64,000 nucleotides of DNA from the NCBI GenBank assembly GCA_003167415.1, contig PMTF01000015.1:118006-182005 (forward strand). The letters are read 5' to 3'. The position numbers and the translations under genes are program-made. The notes under the pieces are model-generated. The model was not told the DNA's origin and ran no database searches. It saw only the letters and a list, made by a program, of their open reading frames with translations. Below are positions 8,289 through 16,610 of the stretch, one piece after another; positions within the stretch are counted from its first letter, which is position 1, and every line of letters starts with the position of its first letter. The stretch comes from Acidimicrobiaceae bacterium (GTDB taxonomy: Bacteria; Actinomycetota; Acidimicrobiia; Acidimicrobiales; RAAP-2).

Positions 8289-9708
8289 TCTTCTCGGGGA
8301 CTTCATCGGCGAACTGCGCGCCGCGGGCATTCCGATCTCCATGAGCGAGCACATCGACTCGGCGAAGGCCATGGAGGTCATCGACCTGTCCGATCGCTCG
8401 CTGGTGAAGAACTCGTTGGCCGCCACGCTCGTGAAGGACGGCGATCATCTGGCGGTCTTCAACACCGCGTTCGAAGTCTTCTTCTCCACGCGTTCGTGGA
8501 ACAGCGCGTCGGAGATGATGGACGAGGTCGACACCGACGAAATTCAACGAGAGGGCGCGGCCGGGGCGACCGGCCCGGGACAGTCCCGCGGCGAGGGCGG
8601 TGGCGCGTCGAGTTCACTCAGCGCCCAGGAACTGGCCGAGTTGCTCTTTCGCGCGCTGCGTGACGGCGACCGCGAGGCCCTTCGTCTGGCGGCCGGCGAG
8701 TCGGTTACCCGCTACGCCGGCATGGAGCCGGGCCGCCCGGTTGGCGGGACGTACTACTTGTATCGGACGCTACGGAATCTCGATCTGAAGAACTTGGAAC
8801 AGCGCCTCACGCACGGATCGGGTGAGAACGACCAGCTGGCGCAGCGTCTCGCTCGCGAAGAGGCTCGATCGCGCATCGAGATGCTCAAGGCCGAGATTGA
8901 ACGCGTGATCCGCGAGCGACTCGTCGAGGACCGGGGATCCGAAGCGCTGGCCAAATCGGTGCGCAAGCCCCTGCCCGAGGACCTGGACGTCATGCACGCC
9001 AATCGCGACGAGATGGCCCAGCTGGAGCGCGCGCTTCGCCCACTGAGTCGCAAACTCGCCGTTCGCCTCGCGCGTCGTCGCCGGCGCCGCCGTCGCGGGC
9101 CGGTCGACCTTCGCCACACCGTTCGCCGCAGCCTGTCGACCGGCGGCGTGCCGATCGACCTTCGCTTCAAGCCGCCGCACCCCGCCAAGCCCGAGATCTT
9201 CGTCATCGCCGACATTTCGGGATCGGTGGCCTCCTTCGCCCGATTCACGCTGCACCTGGTGCACGCGATCAGCTCGCAGTTCTCCAAGGTTCGCAGCTTC
9301 GTCTTCGTGGACGGTCTCGACGAGGTGACGCAGTTGTTCGAAGGCGTGGACGACCCGGCCGAGACGGTCGCCAAGATCAACGCCGAGGCCGACGTCATCG
9401 CCTTCGACGGCCACTCCGATTACGGCCGCGCGCTATTGAGTTTTCACGACCGCTTCGCGAAGGACATCACCCGGCGCTCGACGATTCTGATCCTGGGCGA
9501 CGCGCGCAACAACTACCACCAGGCCCACGCCGAAGTGATCGCCGATCTCAAGTACCGCGCCAAGGCGGTCTACTGGCTCAATCCCGAACCGACGGCCTAC
9601 TGGAACAGTGGCGACTCGATCGTCAGTCAGTACGCGCCGTACTGCGAACGGGTCATCGAGTGCCGCACCCTGCGCCAACTCGAGCGCTTCGTGGGCGAGC
9701 TCGCGTGA
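8281..9708 (+). CDS. VWA domain-containing protein, CoxE-like
   Basis: Predicted partner of the preceding MoxR ATPase. The 475-residue protein has an N-terminal helical part, a low-complexity Gly/Ser linker near residues 95-115, an Arg-rich stretch around 260-275, and a C-terminal von Willebrand factor A domain. The metal-ion-dependent adhesion site DISGS lies at 311-315. Sequence around FVDGLDEVTQLFEG and LILGDARNNYHQAHAEV agrees with the CoxE/YehP-type VWA group. It starts with GTG inside the MoxR gene and ends with a 4-bp overlap into the phosphatase gene, so the three are one operon. No signal peptide is present, indicating a cytoplasmic location. Confidence 0.88.
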   Translation: MLNLLGDFIGELRAAGIPISMSEHIDSAKAMEVIDLSDRSLVKNSLAATLVKDGDHLAVFNTAFEVFFSTRSWNSASEMMDEVDTDEIQREGAAGATGPGQSRGEGGGASSSLSAQELAELLFRALRDGDREALRLAAGESVTRYAGMEPGRPVGGTYYLYRTLRNLDLKNLEQRLTHGSGENDQLAQRLAREEARSRIEMLKAEIERVIRERLVEDRGSEALAKSVRKPLPEDLDVMHANRDEMAQLERALRPLSRKLAVRLARRRRRRRRGPVDLRHTVRRSLSTGGVPIDLRFKPPHPAKPEIFVIADISGSVASFARFTLHLVHAISSQFSKVRSFVFVDGLDEVTQLFEGVDDPAETVAKINAEADVIAFDGHSDYGRALLSFHDRFAKDITRRSTILILGDARNNYHQAHAEVIADLKYRAKAVYWLNPEPTAYWNSGDSIVSQYAPYCERVIECRTLRQLERFVGELA

Positions 9709-10397
9709 GTGATTCCGAAGACCGACGACTTCCGCCGGCCGGCTTTCGTCAACGCGGACCGAAGCCCTCGGGCACGCGACTGTTGATGATCCGTCACGGC
9801 GAGAGCTACGCCAACGCCGACGGACTGGCCGGGGGACCGCTCGGCGACGGGGGACTGACGCCACTCGGGCGCCGTCAGGCCGAGACCCTGGTGGCGCGGC
9901 TGGTCATGAGTGCCGAACTGTCGAAGGCCTTGGCGTTCTACACCTCGGCGCTGCCGCGCGCTATCGAGACCGGCGAAATTCTGCGCGCGGGACTGCCGAA
10001 CGGCCTTAAGCCGGTCGTGGACGCCGCGCTGAACGAGATCAGCGTCGGGGAGGGCGACGGACTGCCGTGGGCCGAGTACGTCGAGCGCTACGGCACCCCG
10101 GACTGGGACCTGGAACCGAACGCGCTCACCGCCCCCGGCGGCGAGTCGCTCCTCGGCTTCCACGAACGTTGTCGCGAAGCGATTGAACGTCTCGTCGCGC
10201 GCCACCCGCATGAGCAGGTCGTGCTCGTGAGCCACGGGGGCTTCATCGAGCAGGCCATGAAGATCCAGCAGGGCGTGGGACCCGAAGTCCGGCTGCGCCC
10301 GCGCATCGAGAACTGCTCGATGACCGAGATTGAGTTTCGCGAGGACTGGCGACGACTCTTGCGCTACAACGACCTCGCGCCGTTGCCGGCGGAGTAG
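9705..10397 (+). CDS. Histidine phosphatase superfamily protein
   Basis: Member of the phosphoglycerate-mutase-like phosphatases, which use a phospho-histidine intermediate. The nucleophile motif RHGE is at residues 30-33. Further conserved elements are LTPLGRRQAETL, YTSALPRAIETGEIL, and the second catalytic histidine in VVLVSHGGFIEQ. The GTG at 9705 overlaps the VWA stop (GTGA). Length is 230 residues. The substrate cannot be read from sequence; candidates include phosphosugars or a cofactor-biosynthesis phosphate. The 3' end overlaps the convergent aroG gene by 34 bp. Confidence 0.88.
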   Translation: MSDSEDRRLPPAGFRQRGPKPSGTRLLMIRHGESYANADGLAGGPLGDGGLTPLGRRQAETLVARLVMSAELSKALAFYTSALPRAIETGEILRAGLPNGLKPVVDAALNEISVGEGDGLPWAEYVERYGTPDWDLEPNALTAPGGESLLGFHERCREAIERLVARHPHEQVVLVSHGGFIEQAMKIQQGVGPEVRLRPRIENCSMTEIEFREDWRRLLRYNDLAPLPAE

Positions 10398-11746
10398 CGC
10401 TGCAAGAACTCCGCGACGTGGAATGCCATGTCGAGGCTCTGGGTCGCGTTGAGTCGGGGGTCACAGATTGACGTGTAATTCAGTTCCAGGTCGCCCTCGT
10501 TGAGGCGTGATCCGCCACCGAGACACTCGGTGACGTTGTCGCCGGTCAACTCGACGTGGAGTCCGCCGGGCCAGGTGCCCATGCTCGAGAGCAGTTCGAA
10601 GAACTTCGAGGTCTCGGAGAGCACGTCGTCGAACCGGCGGGTTTTCTGTCCGCCCGAGGCGACGAAGGTGTTGCCGTGCATCGGATCACAGGCCCACACG
10701 ACCTCGCGGCCCGCGGCGCGCAGGGACTCGACGAGCGGTGGAAGCTTCTCTTCGACCAGGTGGTCGCCCATGCGCGCGATCAACGTCAGACGTCCCGCCC
10801 GGTTCTCGGGGTTCAGCACGTCGACGAGTCGCAACAGTTCATCCACGCCCATGGTCGGACCGACCTTCAGGCCGAGCGGGTTAGAGACGCCGCGCAAGAA
10901 CTCGACGTGGGCGCCGTCGAGCTGACGCGTGCGGTCGCCGATCCAGAGCATGTGGGCCGAGCAGTCGTACCAGTCACCGGTGAGTGAGTCGCGGCGCGTC
11001 AGGGCCTGTTCGTAGGGGAGTATCAACGCTTCATGGCTGGTATAGAAGTCGACGCCCTGTAAGGCGCCGTCGTCGTGGAGGTCGATGCCGCAGGCCTTCA
11101 TGAACTGCAGGGCCCGTTCGATCTCGTCGGCCACGACTTCGTAGCGTTTGCCCTCGAGGGAGTTCGCGACGAACTCCTGATTCCAGGCGTGCACGCGCGA
11201 GAGCGCGGCGAAGCCACCGGTCGTGAAGGCCCGGAGCAGGTTGAGCGTCGCCACGCTCTGGTGATAGGCGGCCAGGAGGCGTTCGGGATCGGGCCGGCGC
11301 GCTGACTCCTCGAACTCCTCGCCGTTGACGATGTGACCGCGAAAGGCCAGCAATCGCTGGCCGTCGCGCTCTTCGTACTCGTCGCTGCGGGGCTTGGCGA
11401 ACTGTCCGGCGATGCGTCCGACCTTGATGACCGGCACCCCGGCCGCGTAGGTGAGCGCCACGGCCATCTGCAAGATGACCTTTAGTTTGTCGCGGATCGA
11501 ATCGGCCGAGCCCTCGTCGAAGGACTCCGCACAGTCCCCGGCCTGCAGCAGGAACGACTTGCCGTGAGCGACCAGTTCGAGGTGGTCGAGGAGCCGACGG
11601 GCCTCCCCGGCGAAGACCAACGGCGGCTTCAGCGCGAGGTCCGATTCGACGCGCGCCAAGTGCGCCTCGTCGGGCCAGGTCACACTCTGCGCGGCGTCGC
11701 GCGTTCGCCAGGTGCTCGGGCTCCAGTCGTGCGTGGACTTCTCCAT
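10364..11746 (-). CDS. aroG: Class II 3-deoxy-7-phosphoheptulonate synthase
   Basis: Condenses phosphoenolpyruvate and erythrose 4-phosphate to DAHP, the first step of aromatic amino-acid synthesis. The 460-residue protein is the plant/actinobacterial type II enzyme. It opens with W(S)PSTWR, then shows FLLQAGDCAESF, VIKVGRIAGQFAKPRS, GVDFYTSHEALILPYE and VVWACDPMHGNTF. Type I enzymes are shorter and lack these blocks. It is transcribed divergently from nadD. The hexamer TAGCAT on the minus strand ends 6 nt before the ATG, with TTGTTC 18 nt further upstream, so a leaderless mRNA is likely. Its 3' end runs 34 bp into the histidine phosphatase gene. Confidence 0.96.
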   Translation of the reverse strand: MEKSTHDWSPSTWRTRDAAQSVTWPDEAHLARVESDLALKPPLVFAGEARRLLDHLELVAHGKSFLLQAGDCAESFDEGSADSIRDKLKVILQMAVALTYAAGVPVIKVGRIAGQFAKPRSDEYEERDGQRLLAFRGHIVNGEEFEESARRPDPERLLAAYHQSVATLNLLRAFTTGGFAALSRVHAWNQEFVANSLEGKRYEVVADEIERALQFMKACGIDLHDDGALQGVDFYTSHEALILPYEQALTRRDSLTGDWYDCSAHMLWIGDRTRQLDGAHVEFLRGVSNPLGLKVGPTMGVDELLRLVDVLNPENRAGRLTLIARMGDHLVEEKLPPLVESLRAAGREVVWACDPMHGNTFVASGGQKTRRFDDVLSETSKFFELLSSMGTWPGGLHVELTGDNVTECLGGGSRLNEGDLELNYTSICDPRLNATQSLDMAFHVAEFLQRYSAGNGARSL

Positions 11747-11752
11747 CCGTAA

Positions 11753-11758
11753 ATGCTA
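11753..11758 (-). promoter_or_regulatory. Leaderless-type -10 (TAGCAT) of aroG
   Basis: On the minus strand TAGCAT ends 6 nt before the aroG ATG (11746). TTGTTC lies 18 nt further upstream as a possible -35. Confidence 0.6.
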
Positions 11759-11790
11759 GAGGTTCGCTGAACGAAGGAACAATCGCCTTC

Positions 11791-11796
11791 TAGTGT
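11791..11796 (+). promoter_or_regulatory. Leaderless-type -10 (TAGTGT) of nadD
   Basis: TAGTGT ends 6 nt before the nadD GTG at 11803. Together with the aroG hexamer it makes a compact back-to-back promoter pair within 56 bp. Confidence 0.58.
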
Positions 11797-11802
11797 GTCG
11801 GC

Positions 11803-12372
11803 GTGAACGTTCGGCGAATTGGTCTCTTCGGGGGGACCTTCGATCCGCCCCATTTCGGTCACGTCGCCGCGCTTCGCGCCGCGGCTGCGAGCGGTCGCTA
11901 CGACCTCATCGAAGTCACCGTCGCCGGCGATCCCTATCTGAAGCGACTGGAGGGCAACGTGCGCGACGCGACGGTTCGTCTGGCCATGGCGACGGCAGCC
12001 TTCGGCGACCTCGATCTGGTCGAAGTGTCGGACCGCGAGATTCGACGCGACGGTCCGAGCTACACGATTGACACGGTGCGCGAACTCTTGACCGACTGCG
12101 ACGCCGTCGATCTCATCGTCGGCGCCGATCTGTCCGAACAACTGAATCGTTGGCACGGGGCCGACGAACTACGGACGTTGGTTCGCGTGGGCGTGGTGCC
12201 GCGACCGGGCGCCAAGAGTGTTGTGCCTGATGGTTGGGGGAGCTACGAGATCCCCATGGACCCCGTCGATCTCTCGAGTTCCTACGTGCGCGGGCTCGAG
12301 CCGACCTCGACGAACCTTCGCCAATTCCTCCCGGCGTCAGTGATTCCGCTCTACCAGAGCGCTCGAGGCTAA
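11803..12372 (+). CDS. nadD: Nicotinate-nucleotide adenylyltransferase
   Basis: Adenylates nicotinate mononucleotide to deamido-NAD in NAD synthesis. The nucleotidyltransferase motif GGTFDPPHFGH spans residues 10-20, and the second motif SSSYVRG lies near residue 165. Length is 189 residues, normal for NadD. The GTG start matches a leaderless-type TAGTGT hexamer. It is followed by a small membrane ORF and rsfS; nadD-rsfS clustering is widespread. The TAA stop forms the first three bases of the hexamer that precedes the small ORF. Confidence 0.95.
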   Translation: MNVRRIGLFGGTFDPPHFGHVAALRAAAASGRYDLIEVTVAGDPYLKRLEGNVRDATVRLAMATAAFGDLDLVEVSDREIRRDGPSYTIDTVRELLTDCDAVDLIVGADLSEQLNRWHGADELRTLVRVGVVPRPGAKSVVPDGWGSYEIPMDPVDLSSSYVRGLEPTSTNLRQFLPASVIPLYQSARG

Positions 12373-12375
12373 AGT
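12370..12375 (+). promoter_or_regulatory. -10 hexamer (TAAAGT) overlapping the nadD stop
   Basis: TAAAGT begins with the nadD TAA stop codon and ends 7 nt before the ATG of the small membrane ORF. Confidence 0.45.
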
Positions 12376-12382
12376 CCAAGGG

Positions 12383-12562
12383 ATGGCAGTTCGACTCTTT
12401 GACGCGACCGAGCCCCAGCCCACGAGGCTGCGGGGCCTGGAAGCGGCGCCGAAGAGTCGAAGAGAGATCCGTCGCTTGAAGCACCGATACGCAGTCATTG
12501 GAGTGGCCTCACTCACCGTCCCCTTTGTCGCCGCGCTGGTCGTGCTCGGGGTGTCCCGCTGA
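12383..12562 (+). CDS. Small single-pass membrane protein, unknown
   Basis: A 59-codon ORF fills the gap between nadD and rsfS. Residues 1-36 are charged (Arg/Lys-rich around APKSRREIRRLKHRY). Residues 37-57 form one hydrophobic segment (AVIGVASLTVPFVAALVVLG). The predicted topology is a basic cytoplasmic tail followed by one helix. No ribosome-binding site is well placed (AAGGG touches the ATG), but TAAAGT ends 7 nt upstream, as at other leaderless starts here. I do not recognise a family. Support comes from frame continuity, the helix, and the fact that it fills the space between two coding genes. Confidence 0.6.
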   Translation: MAVRLFDATEPQPTRLRGLEAAPKSRREIRRLKHRYAVIGVASLTVPFVAALVVLGVSR

Positions 12563-12567
12563 GTGAC

Positions 12568-12960
12568 TTGGTAACGAGCGGCGAGATCTCTCGCGGCCCA
12601 CACTCGGATTACGTTGCCGCCCTGGTGAACGCCGCGGTGATGGCCGCCGAAGACAAGCTCGGTCGCGACACCGTCGTGCTCGACCTGCGTGAACTCGTCG
12701 ACTCCTTCGACGCCCTCGTCGTCGCCTCGGGGCGAAACGACCGTCAGGTGCGCGCCATCGCTGAAGAGGTCGAACGACTCGTCGAGATCGCCCTCGACGT
12801 GAAGCCGTTACGCGTCGAAGGTTGGACCAACGCCGAGTGGATCGCGCTCGATTACGGCGACGTCATCGTGCACGTCTTCGACGAGGCCGCGCGCGAGTAC
12901 TACGACCTCGAGCACCTGTGGAACGCCGCGCCGGCCCATCGTTCGGCGACCATCGTTTAA
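12568..12960 (+). CDS. rsfS: Ribosomal silencing factor RsfS
   Basis: Binds L14 on the 50S subunit and blocks subunit joining when nutrients are scarce. The 130-residue frame contains the family core: VLDLRELVDSFDALVVASGRNDRQVRAIAEEVE, VEGWTNAEWIALDYGDVIVHVF and YYDLEHLW. The start is uncertain. TTG at 12568 is the first in-frame initiator; an internal GTG at codon 19 would give a length closer to the family average. Its TAA stop overlaps the stop of the convergent lipoprotein gene in a shared TTAA. Confidence 0.93.
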   Translation: MVTSGEISRGPHSDYVAALVNAAVMAAEDKLGRDTVVLDLRELVDSFDALVVASGRNDRQVRAIAEEVERLVEIALDVKPLRVEGWTNAEWIALDYGDVIVHVFDEAAREYYDLEHLWNAAPAHRSATIV

Positions 12961-13550
12961 GAGTTCAAGAGGCGCTGAAAGTCCTGGGTCGTCACGAGGT
13001 TCGCTTCGTGGTCGCCCGGCAGCGGCGAGTTCTGCACCACGCCGGCGACGGTGATCTCGATGCCCTTCACCTCAATACCGAGCGTGAGGCCCACGACGTG
13101 GGCCGTCAGGACCAGCTGACCGATGGCGAGGACCTCTTGGCTACGGGGCAATTTGGAGAGCGTGGTGCCCAGGTCGATGTAGCCGATGCCACCGCGAAAG
13201 CTGGCCGACAGGATGATCAGGTTCTTCGGTAGCGCCGAGGTGTAGCCGCCGCCCGATTCGATCTTGGTGGGTCCAATGATGAGTTGGCGCAGCACCGACT
13301 CGAGGACCGGGGGCGAGGGCACGATGCGACTCGTCGACGAGAGGTGTCCGGTGGCGTCCACGATGTACACCGGTTGGGTAATGAAGCGGACCCGTCCGTG
13401 GTTCGTGCCGGGGATCGTCTTGCCGAGCAGACCGAAGGGGACGTGCTTGGGACCGATCAACTGCGGAGAGGACGCCGTTGGGACCAGCGAGCATCCGGCG
13501 AGAGCGAGCGCGCCCACCATGAGTCCCAGAAGAACGCGGGCCTTTCTCAC
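12957..13550 (-). CDS. GerMN-domain lipoprotein, short LpqB-like
   Basis: Lipoprotein encoded right after a sensor kinase. The N-terminus is a lipoprotein signal with lipobox LALAGC and the acylated cysteine at C20. The remainder is one GerMN (spore/sporulation-like) domain: ESVLRQLIIGPTK, PKNLIILSASFRGGIGYIDLG and a late GIEVKGIEITVAGV. In other Actinobacteria the mtrA-mtrB operon ends with lpqB, a roughly 580-residue lipoprotein with GerMN plus a beta-propeller. Here only the GerMN part exists (197 residues). The GTG start overlaps the kinase stop (GTGA). Its TAA stop overlaps that of rsfS by 4 bp. Confidence 0.85.
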   Translation of the reverse strand: MRKARVLLGLMVGALALAGCSLVPTASSPQLIGPKHVPFGLLGKTIPGTNHGRVRFITQPVYIVDATGHLSSTSRIVPSPPVLESVLRQLIIGPTKIESGGGYTSALPKNLIILSASFRGGIGYIDLGTTLSKLPRSQEVLAIGQLVLTAHVVGLTLGIEVKGIEITVAGVVQNSPLPGDHEANLVTTQDFQRLLNS

Positions 13551-14938
13551 GACGGTTCGCTCTTGACGATCGGCAGCAGAATCTGGAAGCGCGCGCCACC
13601 GTCGGGACTCTCGGTGACCGTGATCGTCCCGCCGAAGGCGCTCACGTGGTCGCGCACCAGGGCCAGGCCGAGCCCGGTCCCACGGGCGATGCCGCGGTCG
13701 TGGGCCGCGCGACCGCGGAAGAACCGCTCGAAGACCTGTTCGTGTTCGTCACGCGGAACACCCGATCCGGCGTCGTCGACGTTGACCGCGAGCTGGGTTC
13801 CCAGAACGTCGACGCGCAACGCCACCGCGCCTTCGGCGTAGCGGTGCGCGTTGTCGAGCAGGTTGGTGATGACGCGCTCGAAACGTCGACGGTCCACCAG
13901 CACCAGAGGGTCACCGACGCCCTCGGCGATCTCGACCGGCGGCTCTTCGATTCCGTGGCGGCGAGCGGCTGAGCGCACGGACTGGCGGACGAGTTCAATG
14001 GCCGACAGGCTCTCCATGACGAGCGGCACGGCGCCGGCGTCGCTGCGCGACATCTCCAGGAGGTCCTCGACCAGCGACTGGAAGATCGAGAGGTCCGCGA
14101 CTAAGAGGTCCAGGCTCTCGCGGCCGGCCGCGGTGAGGTCCTCGCGGTGCTGTTGCAGTACCGACGCCGTGGTGGCCAACGTCGTCAGCGGCGAACGAAG
14201 TTCGTGGCTCACGTCGCTCGCGAACCGCGCGTCACGCTCGAGGCGCAACACGAGTTGACTCACCATTTGATTGAACGACTCGGTCAACTGCTGGACTTCG
14301 CGGTCGGACCGATTGACTTGTAGACGCGTCGTGAGCGCGCCTTCGGCGATCAGCGCTGCCGCGTAAGAGACCTCCTCGAGCGGTCGCACGGTTCGGCGAG
14401 TGACCCAGATCCCGCCGCTCATACCGACGATCGACGTGAAGAGCGCGCCGAGCGCCAGCACGAGCGCCAGCACGCGCAAGGTGTGTTCCAGGTTGTCGAG
14501 TTGGAAGACCTCGAAGACCTGCGTCTCGACCGAAGGAATCGGCACGCCGACCACGAAGATGATGTGCCCCCCAGCGTTCCTCGTCTGTTCGGTGGCGTGG
14601 CCGGCGCCTACGGTCTTGATGGTGGCTGACGACACGTCGATGGTCGAGGCGCGGTTCGATCGCGCCAGCCATTCGTTGTGCGTTTGGACCAACACGTTCG
14701 AGGCGGTGGCCTTTTGGATCGAATTGAGAAGGTCGAACAGTTCGGTCGGCGACGAGTACAAGGTGCTGCGCACCAGTGCGGCGTTCACGTAGCTCTGTCG
14801 AAGGTCGGTCTGTTGCTGATTCGAGATCAGCAGGTGCTTGACGCCGATGTAGGTGAGCGACGCGAAGAGCGAACTGATCACGAAGGCGCCCAGTCCAAAG
14901 GTCACGAGCAGGCGAAGTCGAAGACTCCGTCGGCGCAT
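13547..14938 (-). CDS. mtrB: Sensor histidine kinase, MtrB-like
   Basis: Membrane histidine kinase that would phosphorylate the adjacent MtrA-like regulator. Transmembrane helix 1 covers about residues 10-32 and helix 2 about 155-178, enclosing an extracytoplasmic sensor of roughly 120 residues. A HAMP segment (RRTVRPLEEVSYAAALIAEG) follows. The dimerisation/phosphoacceptor box is FASDVSHELRSPLTT with H245. The ATPase part shows LVDRRRFERVITNLLDNAHRY and a glycine-rich GTGLGLALV. The 463-residue length is a little shorter than mycobacterial MtrB. It overlaps mtrA by 1 bp (TAATG) and the lipoprotein gene by 4 bp. Confidence 0.92.
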   Translation of the reverse strand: MRRRSLRLRLLVTFGLGAFVISSLFASLTYIGVKHLLISNQQQTDLRQSYVNAALVRSTLYSSPTELFDLLNSIQKATASNVLVQTHNEWLARSNRASTIDVSSATIKTVGAGHATEQTRNAGGHIIFVVGVPIPSVETQVFEVFQLDNLEHTLRVLALVLALGALFTSIVGMSGGIWVTRRTVRPLEEVSYAAALIAEGALTTRLQVNRSDREVQQLTESFNQMVSQLVLRLERDARFASDVSHELRSPLTTLATTASVLQQHREDLTAAGRESLDLLVADLSIFQSLVEDLLEMSRSDAGAVPLVMESLSAIELVRQSVRSAARRHGIEEPPVEIAEGVGDPLVLVDRRRFERVITNLLDNAHRYAEGAVALRVDVLGTQLAVNVDDAGSGVPRDEHEQVFERFFRGRAAHDRGIARGTGLGLALVRDHVSAFGGTITVTESPDGGARFQILLPIVKSEPS

Positions 14939-15612
14939 TAGATGACCAGCTTGTACCCGGTGCCGCGTACCGTCACGAGAAACATCGGGTTCGCCGGATC
15001 GGGCTCAATCTTCATGCGGAGCCGTCGGATGTGCACGTCCACGAGTCGACTGTCACCGAAGTAGTCGTAGCCCCACACCCGCTCGAGCAGGTCCTCGCGC
15101 GTCAGGGCCTTGCCGTTGTTGGAGGCGAGGTCGGTCAAGAGGCGAAACTCCGTCGACGTGAGGTGCAACTCGGTGCCGTCGGGTTGGCGCACGACACCCT
15201 CGTCGGGAATCACGTGCAGCGTTCCGAGCTGGAAGGCGCCCGTGCTCTTCTCCGGTCGACGCCGAAGGTGCGCGCGCACGCGCGCGAGCAACTCTTCGGG
15301 TACGAAGGGCTTGGTGACGTAGTCGTCGGCGCCCGACTCGAGACCGAGCACGACGTCGGCGGTGTCGTCGCGCGCCGAGACGATGACGATCGGCAAGTCG
15401 CTCGCGCTGCGCAGCGCCAGACAGGTCGCGAAGCCCGACATGCCCGGCAACATGATGTCGACGATCGCCACGTCCGAAGCCATGCGATTGAAGAGGGCGA
15501 TTCCGACTTCGCCCGTCGGGGCGTCGTCCACCACGAAGCCCTCGCCCTCGAACATCAAACGAAGTGCGGTGCGGATGTGGTCGTCGTCTTCGACGATCAA
15601 GATTCGCGACAC
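14938..15612 (-). CDS. mtrA: Response regulator, MtrA-like (OmpR/PhoB family)
   Basis: DNA-binding response regulator. The receiver domain has the acidic pocket at EDDD and the phospho-acceptor D52 in VDIMLPGMSG. The segment DVVLGLESGADDYVTKPFVPEELLARVRAHLRR and the winged-helix end SRLVDVHIRRLRMKIEPDPANP...VRGTGYK strongly resemble MtrA. I place the start at GTG 15612 (224 residues), because GAGGGGG lies just upstream and the protein then begins MSRILIVEDDD. The frame also extends to a GTG at 15639, adding nine residues. In Actinobacteria MtrAB controls cell-wall and division genes; the target set here is unknown. Confidence 0.9.
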   Translation of the reverse strand: MSRILIVEDDDHIRTALRLMFEGEGFVVDDAPTGEVGIALFNRMASDVAIVDIMLPGMSGFATCLALRSASDLPIVIVSARDDTADVVLGLESGADDYVTKPFVPEELLARVRAHLRRRPEKSTGAFQLGTLHVIPDEGVVRQPDGTELHLTSTEFRLLTDLASNNGKALTREDLLERVWGYDYFGDSRLVDVHIRRLRMKIEPDPANPMFLVTVRGTGYKLVI

Positions 15613-15674
15613 GTGTTCCCCCTCAGATTCCTCATTCACCTTACGAGGTCACAAGACGTCCCCGAAGTCGTAAG

Positions 15675-15680
15675 TAGCCT
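15675..15680 (+). promoter_or_regulatory. Leaderless-type -10 (TAGCCT) of xerD
   Basis: TAGCCT ends 6 nt before the GTG of xerD (15687). The intervening GGGGGC is too close to the start to act as a Shine-Dalgarno. Confidence 0.55.
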
Positions 15681-15686
15681 GGGGGC

Positions 15687-16595
15687 GTGTCGCCGCAACG
15701 CCACGCAGCTCGGGCCACGGGGCAGTGGTACCTGAAGGACTACGCCATCACGCTTCGCGCCACCGACCGAGCCGAAGCGACCCAGACGGCGTATCTGAGC
15801 GACGTCGGCGCCTTCATCGATTGGGCCGACGAGCGTGACTCCCATCGACCGATCGAAGTGACGGTGCGAACACTGCGGGACTACCTCGCGTTCATGACCG
15901 AACGCGGCGACGAACGAACGTCGATCATCCGACGGCGCGCCTCGCTGCGGGGCTACTTCTCCTGGATGGTCCAGCGCGGGCACTTAGAGGAGAGTCCGGC
16001 CGCCCGGCTCTCGGCCCCGCGGCCGAATCATCGCCTGCCCAAGATCGTTGTTCGCGAACAGCTCGACACGTTGCTCGATGACGACTGGGGCGATGGCGCG
16101 TGGGCGACGTTGGACCGGGCGGTCTGTGAGGTCCTCTACGGCGCCGGGCTGCGCGTCAGTGAACTGTGCGGGTTGAACGTCGGATCCGTCGACTTTCGCC
16201 AGGGACTGCTTCGCGTGCTCGGCAAGGGGCGAAAAGAACGCATCGTGCCACTGCATCGCCGAGGACTGGAGAGCGTGCAGCTGTGGATCGAGGACGCGCG
16301 CGCGGACGTCATGCGCTCGGACTCACCCTCGGAGGCTCTTTTCTTCAACCGGCGCGGCAATCGACTCGGCCCGCGCGACGTCCGTCGAATTCTCGATAAC
16401 CGCGTCTCGCGGGGCCACGTCTACCCCCACGCCCTACGCCACACCTACGCCACGCATCTCTTGGAAGGTGGCGCGGACCTGCGCGTGGTGCAAGAACTCC
16501 TCGGCCACGAGAGTCTCACGACCACGCAGATCTACACCCACGTCTCCAAATCACGCCTGCAGAAGGTGCACCACGACACCCACCCGAGGGGCTAG
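15687..16595 (+). CDS. xerD: Tyrosine recombinase XerC/XerD
   Basis: Site-specific recombinase that resolves chromosome dimers at dif, working with FtsK. The 302-residue protein has an N-terminal SAM-like core-binding domain and a C-terminal catalytic domain. The catalytic set is visible: R156 in [12 protein letters not shown]248 and R251 in [13 protein letters not shown]274 in [12 protein letters not shown], and the nucleophile Y283. The Lys in [12 protein letters not shown] is also present. It is chromosomal in context (mtrA on one side, rpsB on the other), with no sign of an integrase module. Whether it is the XerC or XerD paralogue cannot be settled from this window. ftsK lies 30 kb downstream. 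Confidence 0.93.
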   Translation: MSPQRHAARATGQWYLKDYAITLRATDRAEATQTAYLSDVGAFIDWADERDSHRPIEVTVRTLRDYLAFMTERGDERTSIIRRRASLRGYFSWMVQRGHLEESPAARLSAPRPNHRLPKIVVREQLDTLLDDDWGDGAWATLDRAVCEVLYGAGLRVSELCGLNVGSVDFRQGLLRVLGKGRKERIVPLHRRGLESVQLWIEDARADVMRSDSPSEALFFNRRGNRLGPRDVRRILDNRVSRGHVYPHALRHTYATHLLEGGADLRVVQELLGHESLTTTQIYTHVSKSRLQKVHHDTHPRG

Positions 16596-16610
16596 CTCAT
16601 CGTCAGCGAG

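Noticed and set aside
15687-16595. XerD considered as a phage or integron integrase
   Set aside because: It is flanked by core chromosomal genes, has normal Xer length and no attachment-site repeats or phage genes nearby.
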